Shown in pieces: positions 41,987 to 49,902 of a stretch of DNA of 49,902 nt. A model generated the notes under the pieces. The model ran no database searches. It was not told the DNA's origin and saw nothing but the letters and a program-made list of their open reading frames with translations. Where the stretch lies: positions 1 to 49,902 of the forward strand of contig CAMENN010000006.1 of NCBI GenBank assembly GCA_945928315.1. Reading direction: 5' to 3'. Made by a program: the position numbers and the translations under genes. Each line of letters starts with the position of its first letter. Positions within the stretch are counted from its first letter, which is position 1. The DNA comes from an uncultured Clostridia bacterium (lineage in GTDB: Bacteria > Bacillota > Clostridia > Christensenellales > Aristaeellaceae).

Positions 41987-44010
41987 TCAGAGCGTATGAA
42001 GTGTCCGGCTGACCGAAGCTGCATCCCCCTGCGGGAAGGCAATGCTGCAGCCGCTGTACATCAGCTCGTCGCCGCCGTAGATTTCACCGGTCTCCTCCAC
42101 GCGGTACAGCCTGTCCGTATGAAGGCCGACAGCTGCACCAGCAGCGGCGAGCCGTTCGGCTGAGCCAGGTCACGCAAGGCCATCAGGATGGCCTCCTGCC
42201 TGTCCCCGGACACGGTGATCCAGGCCGTATCATGGCCTTCAAAGGGGCTCAGCAGCCGGTGGAAATCACCATACAACAGCGTTTCCCGCAGCGCCTTCAC
42301 ACGGGCAACCACCTGCTGCACCCGGGCAAGCTCCTCCCCCGAGAGCAGATTCAGATCCAGCTCGAAGCCGAAGCATCCGCTCATGGCCACGAGGGCACGA
42401 GTCATCAGGGGCGTGATACGCCCGGTCTGATGATTGGGAACCGCGCTGATGTGCGCCCCCATCGCGAAGGGCGGGAACACCATGGACGTGCCGTACTAAA
42501 TGCGGCAGCGGCTGACGGCATCGGTGTTGTCGCTGCACCAGGTCTGAGGCATGTAGTGCAGCATGCCCAGGTCGAAGCGTCCGCCGCCGGAGGCGCAGCT
42601 TTCAAAGAGCACCTCGGGAAAATCCGCCTGCAAACGCTCCAGCACACTGTACAGACCCAGTATGTACCGGTGCGGCAGCTCCGGCATCCGCATGGCCGTC
42701 AGCGCCGTGGAGCCCACATTGCTGATGTTGCGGTTCATGTCCCACTTGACATTGTCAATGCCATTTTCACGCAGCACGTCCGCCACAGCACGGTAGATGA
42801 AATCGCACACATCCTCGCGGGAGAGGACGCTGTCCGGAGACACCATCTCCGGTTCAAACCAAAGGCCGAATTTCATGCCCATGGCATGCACCCGGTCTGC
42901 AAGGCGCCTGAGGCCATTGGGCAGCTTGCGATGGTCCACCGTCCAGTCTCTCAGAGAGGTCCTGTCATCGTCGCGGTGCCCGAACCAGCCGTCGTCCAGC
43001 ACAAAGAGCTCAATGCCCATCTGCGCGGCCTTTTCGGCGATATTTACCAGCTTGTCCTCATCGAAGTTGAAATAGGTGGCTTCCCAGTTGTTCAGCAGAA
43101 TCGGACGGGGCGCATGGGCGTACCTTCCGCGAACGACGTGCTCCCTGCACAGGGTGTGGAACTGGGCGCTCATGCCGTCCATACCATGGGCGCTGTACGC
43201 CAGCACCGCTTCCGGCACACGGAAGGACTCACCGGCGGACAGCGTCCAGCGGAAGTGACGGTCGTTCAGCCCCATCCTCAGGCGCGTGCAGCGCTGCTCA
43301 TCCACATCCACCGTGGCAAAGAAGCTGCCCGAATACACCAGCGCGGCAAAGGGCGACGCCTGATGGCTGCTTGCGCCGCGCAGGCTGGACACGCCCTGAT
43401 GCCCGGGATTCAGCCGGCGGCGAATCACATCCCGTTCTCTGGCCCAATCTCCGGAGAGGGTGATCAGGTCGTAGCGGTCATCCGGCAGCTTCAGGCACAG
43501 GCTGTCCGCCCGTTCGAGCACGAGGAGCGCGCTGCCCTCGTTGGTGATGACGGCGCTGCGGGCAATCACGTCGCAGTCGTCGAAGATGGCGTACAGCAGT
43601 GTGACCGTCATGTTCAGCAGCTCGTCCGCAGGGTCAGGCGGAGCGTCCGGGCATTGTCGCCAAAGGCGGCAGGAAGGCCGGGGATGCCATACTTGCCCTC
43701 GGTCACCTCTGCGGATACAAGGCGCAGGTCGCAGGATGCCGTGCCGTCCTGCCGGCGAATGATCAGCGCGTCCTCCCGCATGTCGCCCAGCCCATAGGAC
43801 GGATACTCCTGAAGTACGCGGTTCATGGCGCAGTTCTGCATGGAGAAGGAGGCGTCCTCCGCCAGGCGGTGACGGCGCAGCATGGTAATCCTTCACCCGC
43901 CTGCCAAAGTAGAGTTGGGTCTATATGCCGCCCTGCAGCCTGCCCATGACATAGCTGATCCGGTCGTTGCGAAGATGAATCAGATCATCCCGGATGATAA
44001 TTTCCGCCAT
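41987..44010 (-). pseudogene. GH36 alpha-galactosidase, inactivated by several mutations
   Basis: The ancestral frame starts at ATG 44008-44010 (AAAGGAG upstream) with MAEIIIRDDLIHLRNDRISY and ends at TGA 41987-41989. Defects in order: TAG at 43921-43923; a frameshift near 43870-43890; a frameshift near 43620; TAG at 42496-42498 at a position that is usually Gln (RI-stop-YGTSMVFPPFAMGAH); a frameshift near 42115 before LYRVEETGEIYGGDELMYSG. Between them the coding sequence is well preserved, including WFGHRDDD, the nucleophile Asp in NVKWDMNRNISN and the acid/base Asp in WCSDNTDAVSR. It must once have cleaved alpha-galactosides. No single defect can be blamed on sequencing, given five of them. 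Confidence 0.85.
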
Positions 44011-44179
44011 GGTGATGCTCCTTTATCAGAATTCGTCCTGCCGGAAGATGGCCGCCGGCTGACCGCGGAAGGCTGTGCGTGCCTCCGAACCGGAGCAGCG
44101 GTTGTCAATGAGCTTCCGGCCGGAGGTCATGAGCCTTGACGTGGCGTACCGTTTTTCCCGGGCAGCCTCCTTACCACAT

Positions 44180-44942
44180 TCACAGCCTGCTGCCCCGCAG
44201 TCTGGCAATGGCCTCGACAAAATAGCAGTCCGCGCAGACCATGGTGAAATGGTGGTTCCTGTCGTGATAGGCGCCGCTGCATCCCAGCACGATGCTGTCG
44301 CAGCCTTCGCTCCAGTCCGCGCGCTTTTCATCGATGGCATGCAGTATCCGCAACGCCTTTCCCAGATACAGCGCCCGCTTCTGAGCCGGGATGATTTCCG
44401 CCTTCGCCAGCTCCAGCAATCCTCCGGCGATGACGCAGGCTCCGCAGGAATCCTCCCATGCGGGCTGTGCAGGCTGGCAGAAGTCCACCGGGATGATGCC
44501 GCTCTCCGGGATATGGGGCACGATGGTATCCGCGATGCGCTCCGCCGTGCGCAAATAACTCATCTCGCCGGTATGGCGATAGCTGATCATAAAGCCATAG
44601 ACGCCCCAGCCCTGTCCGCGCGTCCAGGACGAGTCGTGGGCATAGCCCTGTCCGCCCAGAGAGTGCAGATAGTGCGGATTCACCCGATTGACCGGACTGC
44701 CCATCACATAGGCCATGCTGCCCTCGCCGAAGTCCGTGGTGGGATGCCCGCCATAGCCACAGTCGTGGGTGGTGTAGTAATCGCCCACGGTTCCGCTGCA
44801 ATCGAGGAATTCAAACGAGCGGTTCTCAATCATTTCGGCGTACAGGCCGCCATCCGCCGCGTAGTTGATGTCCTCAAAGAACAGGCCGATCATTCCGGGT
44901 TGAATCGGGACGCCTTTTTCATGGGCAAGGTGCAGCTGCATG
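44180..44942 (-). pseudogene. Deletion chimera: GH51 arabinofuranosidase N-terminus joined to GH88 C-terminal half
   Basis: The frame is open for 253 codons but joins two families. Residues 1 to about 63 (IQPGMIGLFFEDINYAADGG, YAEMIENRSFEF) are the start of a GH51 alpha-L-arabinofuranosidase, whose catalytic part is missing. From about residue 66 the sequence is the second half of a GH88/GH105-type unsaturated glucuronyl hydrolase: YAHDSSWTRGQGWGVYGF, YLRTAERIADTIVPHIPES, WEDSCGACVIAGGLLELAKAE. The junction lies near 44745-44760. The ATG at 44940-44942 has AAAGGAT upstream, so the hybrid may be translated, but neither active site is complete. A precise in-frame deletion of perhaps several kilobases is inferred. 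Confidence 0.72.
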
Positions 44943-44958
44943 TGTTTGTCATCCTTTC

Positions 44959-45168
44959 TCATTGGTGCGTCGTTTGGCGGAGGCGCAGCGTGAAAAACAT
45001 GAAGGTGTGTCTGTCCTTCTGCGGATGAAGGCTGCAGCGCAGGCGCATCCGTCCGTACTTTCCCAGAGGGCGCTGCTCTGCTTCGGTCAGGTCAAGGTCG
45101 GGCCGCAGGCAGCCTCCTTTTCTGCAGCAGGTGAGCTTCATGGTGAAATTCTCGCTTTCCGCTGCATC
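44959..45168 (-). pseudogene. Possible C-terminal remnant of an unknown gene
   Basis: About 65 codons (ENFTMKLTCCRKGGCLRPDL, then GKYGRMRLRCSLHPQKDRHT) look protein-like and end in a stop at 44959-44961. The open frame begins within a terminator hairpin, so no proper start exists. No family recognised. The neighbouring 44011-44179, between the chimera and the GH36 start, also holds only unrecognised sequence. Confidence 0.35.
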
Positions 45169-45214
45169 AAAAAAGCAGCTATGGCTTGAAGGTTTCCCTT
45201 CAAACCATAGCTGC
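45169..45214 (-). terminator. Terminator after the PIG-L gene
   Basis: A long imperfect hairpin (GCAGCTATGG...CCATAGCTGC plus TTGAAGG/CCTTCAA, about 17 paired bases with one mismatch) followed on the minus strand by six T. It closes the MATE/PIG-L operon. Confidence 0.9.
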
Positions 45215-45248
45215 CGCATCTATAGCTCGCTTCCAACAGGGAATCGCG

Positions 45249-45935
45249 TCAGGTCTCCATCACCACGCGCTTGGCATACTCGTCGATGCCGAACGCCGTG
45301 CCGTATTCCTTCTTGATGAGCGCGCCGCGCATGCGCGCAAGGCCCTCGTAATACTGCAGATACCTGAAATCCCGGCTGTGCTCCGTCAGCCAGAGCTTCC
45401 TGACGGCCTCCTTCCACAGCGGGAACGCCTGCGTCACGTCAAAGTAGGCGTAGGGCACGAAGCCCTCGCTGTCCTCCCAGTTCTCCGCATAGAGGAAGCG
45501 CCGGATGGGCGCGGGCGGCAGCGGCCGCTCAAACGTCCCCAGCGAGGCGAAGAAGATCGCGTCGGTGGTCAGTTGGCTGGCTGCGATGTGGTCCTTGTGC
45601 ATGGAGTTCTTCCAGTGGTAGAGCACGGTTGAGACCTCGTACTCGCGCATGATGTCGCTGATGCGGATGGCCAGCTCCTGCGAATACGTCAGCTCGCCGT
45701 CCGGAATGTCCAGCACGATGCTCTTGCCGCCGAGCATCTGCGCGAACTGCCCCGCGCATTCGATGTTGTACTGGCGGAAGCTCTCCTGCGTGAAGCCCGC
45801 GGGCGTGCCGCGCTCGCCGGCCGTCAGGTCGAGCGTGACGATGCGGTCGCCCTCCTGCGCGTGGCGCGCCAGGAGCAGGCCGCTGGTGAGCTGCGCATCG
45901 CCCGTATGCGCGCCGACCGCCATGATGGTTTTCAT
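45249..45935 (-). CDS. PIG-L family deacetylase
   Basis: A 228-residue zinc-dependent N-acetylglucosamine-type deacetylase (LmbE-like). The usual N-terminal motif AHPDD(E) is altered to VGAHTGDAQLTSG, as in a Bacillota subgroup with AHxGD; here the following acidic residue is Gln. The second zinc motif is HWKNSMHKDHIAA (H-x-D-H). No signal peptide, so cytoplasmic. The gene follows a MATE exporter by 27 bases with a GGAGG site. The substrate might be a small GlcNAc conjugate or thiol precursor; the altered motif makes activity less certain. Confidence 0.88.
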   Translation of the reverse strand: MKTIMAVGAHTGDAQLTSGLLLARHAQEGDRIVTLDLTAGERGTPAGFTQESFRQYNIECAGQFAQMLGGKSIVLDIPDGELTYSQELAIRISDIMREYEVSTVLYHWKNSMHKDHIAASQLTTDAIFFASLGTFERPLPPAPIRRFLYAENWEDSEGFVPYAYFDVTQAFPLWKEAVRKLWLTEHSRDFRYLQYYEGLARMRGALIKKEYGTAFGIDEYAKRVVMET

Positions 45936-45962
45936 GGTCCTTCCTCCTTCCGATTCGTTCCC

Positions 45963-47333
45963 TCAGGCGTGATGGGACAGCCAGCGCTCGCCCTTCACGC
46001 GCAGCCGCAGCGCGACGGCGCGCACGCCCCACTCCACCATCATGCCCAACCACATGCCCGGCACGCCGAGGCCGAGCGGGATGGTGAGCAGATAGCCGAT
46101 AGCGATTCGTCCGATGAACAGCGAGGCCACCGAGACAACCGTCGAATACAGGATGTCGCCGGACGCGCGCAGCGCCATCGGCGTGACGTAGCCGTCGCAC
46201 CAAATCGTGCAGATGCCCACCGAGGCGATCATCAGGCAGGTATAAATCGTCGGCAGCGCCTGCTGCGTCGGGTGATACAGGTGCAAAATCGCGGGCAGCA
46301 GCGGCAGCAGGATGCAGCAGGTGATCAGCAGGATCACCCGGCCCGCGCGCACGAGATTGCGGCAGTACCGGCGCACCTGCTCGTACGCGTGCGCGCCGAA
46401 GCACTGGCCGCAGACCGTGCTGGTCAGCGCGGTGAGCGCGTTGCCCGTGGAATAGAAGAGGTTGAGCACCGAGTTGGCCACGCTGTGCGCCGCCAGCTCG
46501 GTCGTCGTCAGCCGGGCGAGGTAGACCTGCACCAGCAGCATGCCGCCCTGAAACAGCGCGGACTCCGAGGCGATCGGAATGCCCAGCGAGACGATCTCCT
46601 TCGTGATCCTTTTGGAGAAGTGGAACAGGTGACACACCCGCACAAAGAACTCGTTGTGGATGACCAGCAGCCACAAAAGTGCCACGACCGCGCCGACGAC
46701 GCGCGCGACGATGTAGGACAGGCCCGCGCCGGTGACGCCCAGGTGCAGGATGTTGATGAAGAGGAAGCTGCAGATCAGGTGCACGCCGTTGATGACGATG
46801 GTCAGCGCCAGGCTCGAGCGCGTGTCGCCGACGCTGCGGAAGGCGTTGAAGATCGCGTTGAACACCGCATACGGCACGAACGAGATGCACATGAGCCGCA
46901 TGTAGTGGATGGAATACCCGATGAGCAGCGGCTCCGCGCTCGGATACAGCAGGTTCACCAGCCCCTTCGAGCCGAGGAAGAGCAGCGAGCTGAGCACGAT
47001 GGACGTCGCGCCGCACAGGGCAATCGTGCCGCCGATGGCGTGGCGGATGCCGTGCAGGTCGCCCAGGCCCTTCGCGCGGGCGATGACGATGGAGCCGCCC
47101 ACAGCCAGCGCCGTGAACACCAGCACGACCAGCGAATTGACCGAGCCGACCATGCTCGTCGCCGCGATGGCCGCCTCGCCCGTGGAGGAGACCATCGCCG
47201 TGGAGAGGATGTTGATGAAGACGATGAAGAACTGGTCCATCACCAGCGTGAGGAACATGCTGCGCAGCTCCCCGTAGGTGAACTGATCGCTGGTAAACAT
47301 GCCGTTCAGTTGCGCGTTCAGCTTTCCGATCAT
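45963..47333 (-). CDS. MATE family efflux transporter
   Basis: A 456-residue, 12-helix antiporter: LRSMFLTLVMDQFFIVFINILSTAMVS at the start, SVNSLVVLVFTALAVGGSIVIARAKG in helix 2-3, and in the second half SLGIPIASESALFQGGMLLVQ. It belongs to a different MATE branch from the one at 24229-25554 (the DinF/NorM-like repeats differ). GGGGGG lies 6 bases before the start. It is the first gene of an operon with the PIG-L deacetylase, so the exporter may handle the deacetylase product or substrate; that is inference from order only. Confidence 0.93.
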   Translation of the reverse strand: MIGKLNAQLNGMFTSDQFTYGELRSMFLTLVMDQFFIVFINILSTAMVSSTGEAAIAATSMVGSVNSLVVLVFTALAVGGSIVIARAKGLGDLHGIRHAIGGTIALCGATSIVLSSLLFLGSKGLVNLLYPSAEPLLIGYSIHYMRLMCISFVPYAVFNAIFNAFRSVGDTRSSLALTIVINGVHLICSFLFINILHLGVTGAGLSYIVARVVGAVVALLWLLVIHNEFFVRVCHLFHFSKRITKEIVSLGIPIASESALFQGGMLLVQVYLARLTTTELAAHSVANSVLNLFYSTGNALTALTSTVCGQCFGAHAYEQVRRYCRNLVRAGRVILLITCCILLPLLPAILHLYHPTQQALPTIYTCLMIASVGICTIWCDGYVTPMALRASGDILYSTVVSVASLFIGRIAIGYLLTIPLGLGVPGMWLGMMVEWGVRAVALRLRVKGERWLSHHA

Positions 47334-47398
47334 GACGCCCCCCTTTTCATCCCGCCGCGGATGCCTTTTCCCCCGTGCCGCGCCGTGAAATCACCTAT

Positions 47399-47427
47399 AG
47401 TATAGATGAAACCCGCGCTCCGAGCAA
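47399..47427 (-). promoter_or_regulatory. Promoter of the MATE/PIG-L operon
   Basis: Minus strand: -35 TTGCTC (47422-47427), 17-base spacer, -10 TATACT (47399-47404); leader of about 60 bases. Confidence 0.72.
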
Positions 47428-47456
47428 GAGGGAATCGCACTATCGCGCGGCGGTTC

Positions 47457-47485
47457 TTGACAGAAACCAGAGGTCCGCCTATAAT
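47457..47485 (+). promoter_or_regulatory. Promoter of the serine hydrolase gene
   Basis: A full consensus: TTGACA (47457-47462), 17 bases, TATAAT (47480-47485). It lies back to back with the MATE promoter, 30 bases apart; leader of about 38 bases. Confidence 0.9.
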
Positions 47486-47529
47486 GCGGACAGAAGGATT
47501 TCCGCCGGCCGGTGAAGGAGGTTTTCGCC

Positions 47530-48573
47530 ATGCAGCCCTGGTCCGTTGCCCGCGTGCCCGAGGAGGCCGCCCTCTCCTCCCGCGCGCTGCTCGATTATCT
47601 CTACGCCGTGCAGGCCTCCGGCATGGAGCACCACAGCGTCATGATCTACCGCCGGGGCCTGCTCGCTGCCAGTATGCAATTTGCCCCGCACACGGCGGAT
47701 GAGCCGCATATCTGCTACTCGCTGAGCAAGCCGTTCACCTCGCTGGCCGCGGGCTTTGCCGTGAGCGAGGGGCTGCTCTCCTATGACAGCCGCGTACTCG
47801 ACGTGCTGGCTGACGCCGCGCCGTCCGCGCCGGACCCGTGGCTGCAGCAGGTGACGCTGCATCACCTGCTCTCCATGAGCTCCGGCCTCGCGCAGCGCTC
47901 GGACAACCTCGATCACATCTTCCGCCCCGACGCCTGCCCCGGCGAGGACTGGGCGCGCGCCGTACTCGCCTGCGGCTGCGACGCCGAGCCGGGCACATGC
48001 TTCCGCTACAACAGCCACGGCTCCTATCTCGTCTCCTGCATGGTGCAGCGGGTCACCGGCACGACCGTGTCCGACTACCTGATGCCGCGCGTGTTTGAGC
48101 CGCTGGACATCCCCCGCCCCCGCTGGGACATGAGCCCGCAGGGCGTGTGCTGCGGCGGCTGGGGGCTGTACCTCTCCTGTGAATCGCTGCTGCGCTTCGG
48201 GGTCTGCCTGCTGCATGGCGGCCGCTGGCAGGGCCGCGCGCTGCTGCCCGGGGACTGGTATGCCCGCGCGACGCAGGTGCAGATCGACACCGCGCACCGC
48301 ACGCCCGCCCCGAAGCCGGAATGGGCGCAGGGCTACGGCTACCACCTCTGGCGCTGCACGGGCGACCGGTTCCGCGGCGACGGCAGCAACGGCCAGTTCC
48401 TGATCGTCTCCCCGGCGCAGGACATGGCCGTCGCGATGACCGCCGACCTGACCGATATGCCCGCCGCGCACGAGCTGCTCAACACCTATCTGTTCGACGA
48501 GGCCCGCCAGCAGCCCGCGGATGCGGCGACGCAGGAGGCATTTCTCGCCCGGGCAGGCGCGCTGGGATGCTGA
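47530..48573 (+). CDS. Serine hydrolase of the beta-lactamase family
   Basis: A 347-residue PBP-like hydrolase without signal peptide. The nucleophile motif is S64-L-S-K67 (ICYSLSKPFTSLA), the second motif is FRYNSHGSYL (YxN), and a GDGSNGQFL segment takes the place of the KTG box. It resembles EstB/6-aminohexanoate-dimer-hydrolase-like esterases, for which substrates are usually unknown. AAGGAGG lies 8 bases before the ATG at 47530; an earlier ATG six codons upstream falls on that site. It is unlike the AmiE-like protein at 31417 beyond the shared fold. It is monocistronic with a consensus promoter. Confidence 0.87.
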   Translation: MQPWSVARVPEEAALSSRALLDYLYAVQASGMEHHSVMIYRRGLLAASMQFAPHTADEPHICYSLSKPFTSLAAGFAVSEGLLSYDSRVLDVLADAAPSAPDPWLQQVTLHHLLSMSSGLAQRSDNLDHIFRPDACPGEDWARAVLACGCDAEPGTCFRYNSHGSYLVSCMVQRVTGTTVSDYLMPRVFEPLDIPRPRWDMSPQGVCCGGWGLYLSCESLLRFGVCLLHGGRWQGRALLPGDWYARATQVQIDTAHRTPAPKPEWAQGYGYHLWRCTGDRFRGDGSNGQFLIVSPAQDMAVAMTADLTDMPAAHELLNTYLFDEARQQPADAATQEAFLARAGALGC

Positions 48574-48588
48574 TCCTCCTCTGCACAG

Positions 48589-48613
48589 AAAAAGCGCCGG
48601 ATCTCTCCGGCGC
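48589..48613 (-). terminator. Terminator of the SRP RNA gene
   Basis: Perfect 8-bp stem GCGCCGGA/TCCGGCGC with a 4-base loop, then TTTTT on the minus strand. On the plus strand there is no T run, so it would not stop the opposing serine hydrolase transcript well. Confidence 0.85.
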
Positions 48614-48631
48614 CCTGATCGCTCACAGTGT

Positions 48632-48752
48632 AGAATGCTCGGGGCAGAAAATCCCACGGCACACACGATACAATGCTTATTGCTGCTGCCTTCCGGCCCT
48701 GACAAGGTTCACACCCTCGCATTGCATGAGCTCCATCCGTCATCACATTCTA
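48632..48752 (-). ncRNA. ffs: Signal recognition particle RNA, small bacterial type
   Basis: The minus strand contains GUGUGAACCUUGUCAGGGCC followed by GGAAGGCAGCAGCA, the conserved apical helix of 4.5S-type RNA with its GGAA tetraloop and asymmetric loop that binds Ffh (consensus CAGGUCCGGAAGGAAGCAGC; here with two changes). The outer ends AGAAUG and CAUUCU can pair, giving an RNA of about 120 bases. A promoter at 48760-48788 and a terminator at 48589-48613 frame it. Boundaries are approximate. Confidence 0.9.
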
Positions 48753-48759
48753 CCTACCC

Positions 48760-48788
48760 ATTGTACCCGATTGAAGGGCAAAAAGCAA
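48760..48788 (-). promoter_or_regulatory. Promoter of the SRP RNA gene
   Basis: Minus strand: -35 TTGCTT (48783-48788), 17-base spacer, -10 TACAAT (48760-48765). Start expected near 48753, matching the RNA end. Confidence 0.8.
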
Positions 48789-48848
48789 CCCCTTTGCAAA
48801 ATTTCTTTCCGGCACGCTGTGCGGCCAGGCAGGCCGCGGGGAAGCTCA

Positions 48849-48884
48849 CCGTCAGGGACCGTTTCGCTCTCTGACGGCTTTTTT
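48849..48884 (+). terminator. Plus-strand terminator beyond the SRP gene
   Basis: Stem CCGTCAG/CTGACGG, with further weak pairs, then TTTTTT. It is the first good plus-strand terminator after the serine hydrolase stop, 280 bases away. Confidence 0.75.
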
Positions 48885-48889
48885 CTTTG

Positions 48890-49010
48890 ATCGCTTCGCG
48901 ATAGGGGACGATGGGGCTTTGCCCCAAACCCCACAGGTGCTCTGCCCCTTGACCCCGCAAGGGATTTCATCCCTTGACCCTTCATCGCTTCGCGCTTACA
49001 GCCCGTTTCT
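48890..49010. repeat. Palindromic repeat related to the pyr operon repeat
   Basis: It shares blocks with the 1402-1855 array: TGGGGCTTTGCCCCAAACCCC (compare TTGGGGCGCTGCCCCAAACCCC), GCAAGGGATTTCATCCCTTG and CGCTTCGCG. Arms GGGGC/GCCCC and AAGGGAT/ATCCCTT are inverted repeats. It lies just downstream of the mfd stop. Confidence 0.85.
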
Positions 49011-49018
49011 TTGTGCGC

Positions 49019-49902
49019 TCACGCCGCGTGCTCGCCCATGCGCGCGAGCAGGCGCTCCATCACCTTGACGCACAGGTGCAGCATGTCCTCGCGCGCCAAC
49101 GTCGCGTCGCGCAGGGACAGCGTTACCGGACTGCCCGCCGAGAGCGTGAGCCGCTTGTCAAAGCCCGTGACGGCCCCAAACAGCGCCTTCCCGTCCACCT
49201 GCGCCTCCGGAGCGAAGCGCATGTCGATGCGCCCGTCGCTCTGGATGACGCGGTCGATGCCGATGCGCTGGCACATCGCCTTGAGGTAGGCCACCGCGAC
49301 CAGATTCGCCACGCACTGCGGCTCGTCGCCAAAGCGGTCGATCAGCTCGTCCTCGATGTCGTCGCGCTGCTCCGCCGTGCGGATCGACGCGATGCGCTTG
49401 TAGACCTCCAGCCGCTGGCGGTCGCCCGTGACGTACTCCGCCGGGAGATAGGCGTTGACGTGCACGTCCATGCGCGTCTCCACGTCGCGGTTGGGCTCTG
49501 GCGTCTTGCCCTGCGCCTCCAGCACGGCCTCCTCCAGCAGCTTGCAGTACAGGTCGTAGCCGATGTTCGCCAGATGGCCGCTCTGCTGCGGGCCAAGCAG
49601 GTTGCCCGCGCCGCGCAGCTCCAGGTCGCGCATGGCGATGCGGAAGCCGGAGCCGAACTCCGTGAACTCGCGGATGGCGTCGAGGCGCTTCTGCGCCTGC
49701 TCGGAGAGCACCTTGCCCGGGCGCACGGTGAAATAGGCGTAGGCCAGGCGGCTCGATCGGCCTACGCGCCCGCGCATCTGATACAGCTGCGAGAGGCCGA
49801 AGTGGTCCGCGTCATAGATGATCAGCGTGTTCGCCATCGGGATGTCGAGGCCGGACTCGATGATCGTCGTGCACAGCAGCACGTCGTACTTCTGCTGGCT
49901 GA
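49019..49902 (-). CDS. mfd: Transcription-repair coupling factor, C-terminal part (5' end outside window)
   Basis: About 294 C-terminal residues of Mfd, the ATP-dependent translocase that removes RNA polymerase stalled at DNA damage and recruits UvrA. Helicase motif V/VI is intact: TTIIESGLDIPMANTLII and QLYQMRGRVGRSSRLAYAYF (the Q-x-x-G-R-x-G-R box). FGSGFRIAMRDLELRGAGNLLG follows (TRG motif), then VYKRIASIRTAEQRDDIEDE and the D7-like tail. RecG lacks this C-terminal arrangement, so Mfd is preferred. The frame continues past the right edge. Confidence 0.95.
   Translation of the reverse strand, partial: SQQKYDVLLCTTIIESGLDIPMANTLIIYDADHFGLSQLYQMRGRVGRSSRLAYAYFTVRPGKVLSEQAQKRLDAIREFTEFGSGFRIAMRDLELRGAGNLLGPQQSGHLANIGYDLYCKLLEEAVLEAQGKTPEPNRDVETRMDVHVNAYLPAEYVTGDRQRLEVYKRIASIRTAEQRDDIEDELIDRFGDEPQCVANLVAVAYLKAMCQRIGIDRVIQSDGRIDMRFAPEAQVDGKALFGAVTGFDKRLTLSAGSPVTLSLRDATLAREDMLHLCVKVMERLLARMGEHAA

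Noticed and set aside
45131-45316. Hairpin at 45175-45214 as part of a coding frame
   Set aside because: A 17-bp stem with a T run at the end of a gene is a terminator; the frames crossing it lack starts.
48632-48752. SRP region as part of the serine hydrolase 3' untranslated region only
   Set aside because: The GGAA tetraloop core, promoter and terminator on the minus strand show a separate RNA gene.

Overview
The window is GC-rich DNA with tightly packed operons, strong AGGAGG-type ribosome binding sites, frequent GTG starts and sigma-A promoters of the TTGACA-17-TATAAT type. A PyrR-controlled pyr operon, an ECF sigma/anti-sigma pair of the clostridial kind, LplB/YtcP-type sugar permeases and a short SRP RNA all point to a high-GC member of the Bacillota, most likely class Clostridia. 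I cannot place it more precisely from sequence alone. There are no tRNA or rRNA genes, CRISPR arrays or insertion sequences that I can recognise.

Layout. 1-5782 (minus): the pyrimidine operon pyrR-pyrB-pyrC-pyrF-pyrK-pyrD with promoter, PyrR-binding motif and leader terminator; a tandem palindromic repeat sits between pyrF and pyrK. 5808-7587 (minus): an oxidoreductase and a sugar isomerase pair. 7696-8392 (minus): a DUF3793 gene with a promoter and two matching palindromic operators. 8700-20869 (minus): a 12-kb exopolysaccharide operon (DUF1972-type glycosyltransferase, metallophosphoesterase, two Wzz-like proteins, Wzy-like polymerase, TagB/TagF-like transferase, Wzx-like flippase, three more glycosyltransferases). 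21041-24022 (minus): ECF sigma factor, membrane anti-sigma factor and an exported protein. 24150-27669: a MATE exporter, patatin lipase and Eis-like acetyltransferase.

27743-34080 holds a three-gene sugar-type ABC importer without its own ATPase, then a divergent pair, a cytoplasmic AmiE-like serine hydrolase and a NagZ-like GH3 enzyme, read as a muropeptide recycling locus. 34200-45170 is a mixed region. In its centre an intact two-component system (35040-36988) diverges from an operon of a VTC-domain protein, a DUF4956 membrane protein and a beta-helix surface protein (37169-40176). Around this core lie gene remnants: a broken exported hydrolase with two in-frame stops, a remnant of a discoidin-like protein, a GH36 alpha-galactosidase with nonsense and frameshift mutations, and a GH51/GH88 deletion chimera. 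This looks like recent loss of a plant-polysaccharide utilisation locus.

45249-47333 (minus) encodes a PIG-L-type deacetylase and a second MATE exporter; 47530-48573 (plus) is another serine hydrolase. An SRP RNA gene (minus, about 48632-48752) has its own promoter and terminator. A second copy of the palindromic repeat family follows, and the window ends inside the 3' part of mfd.
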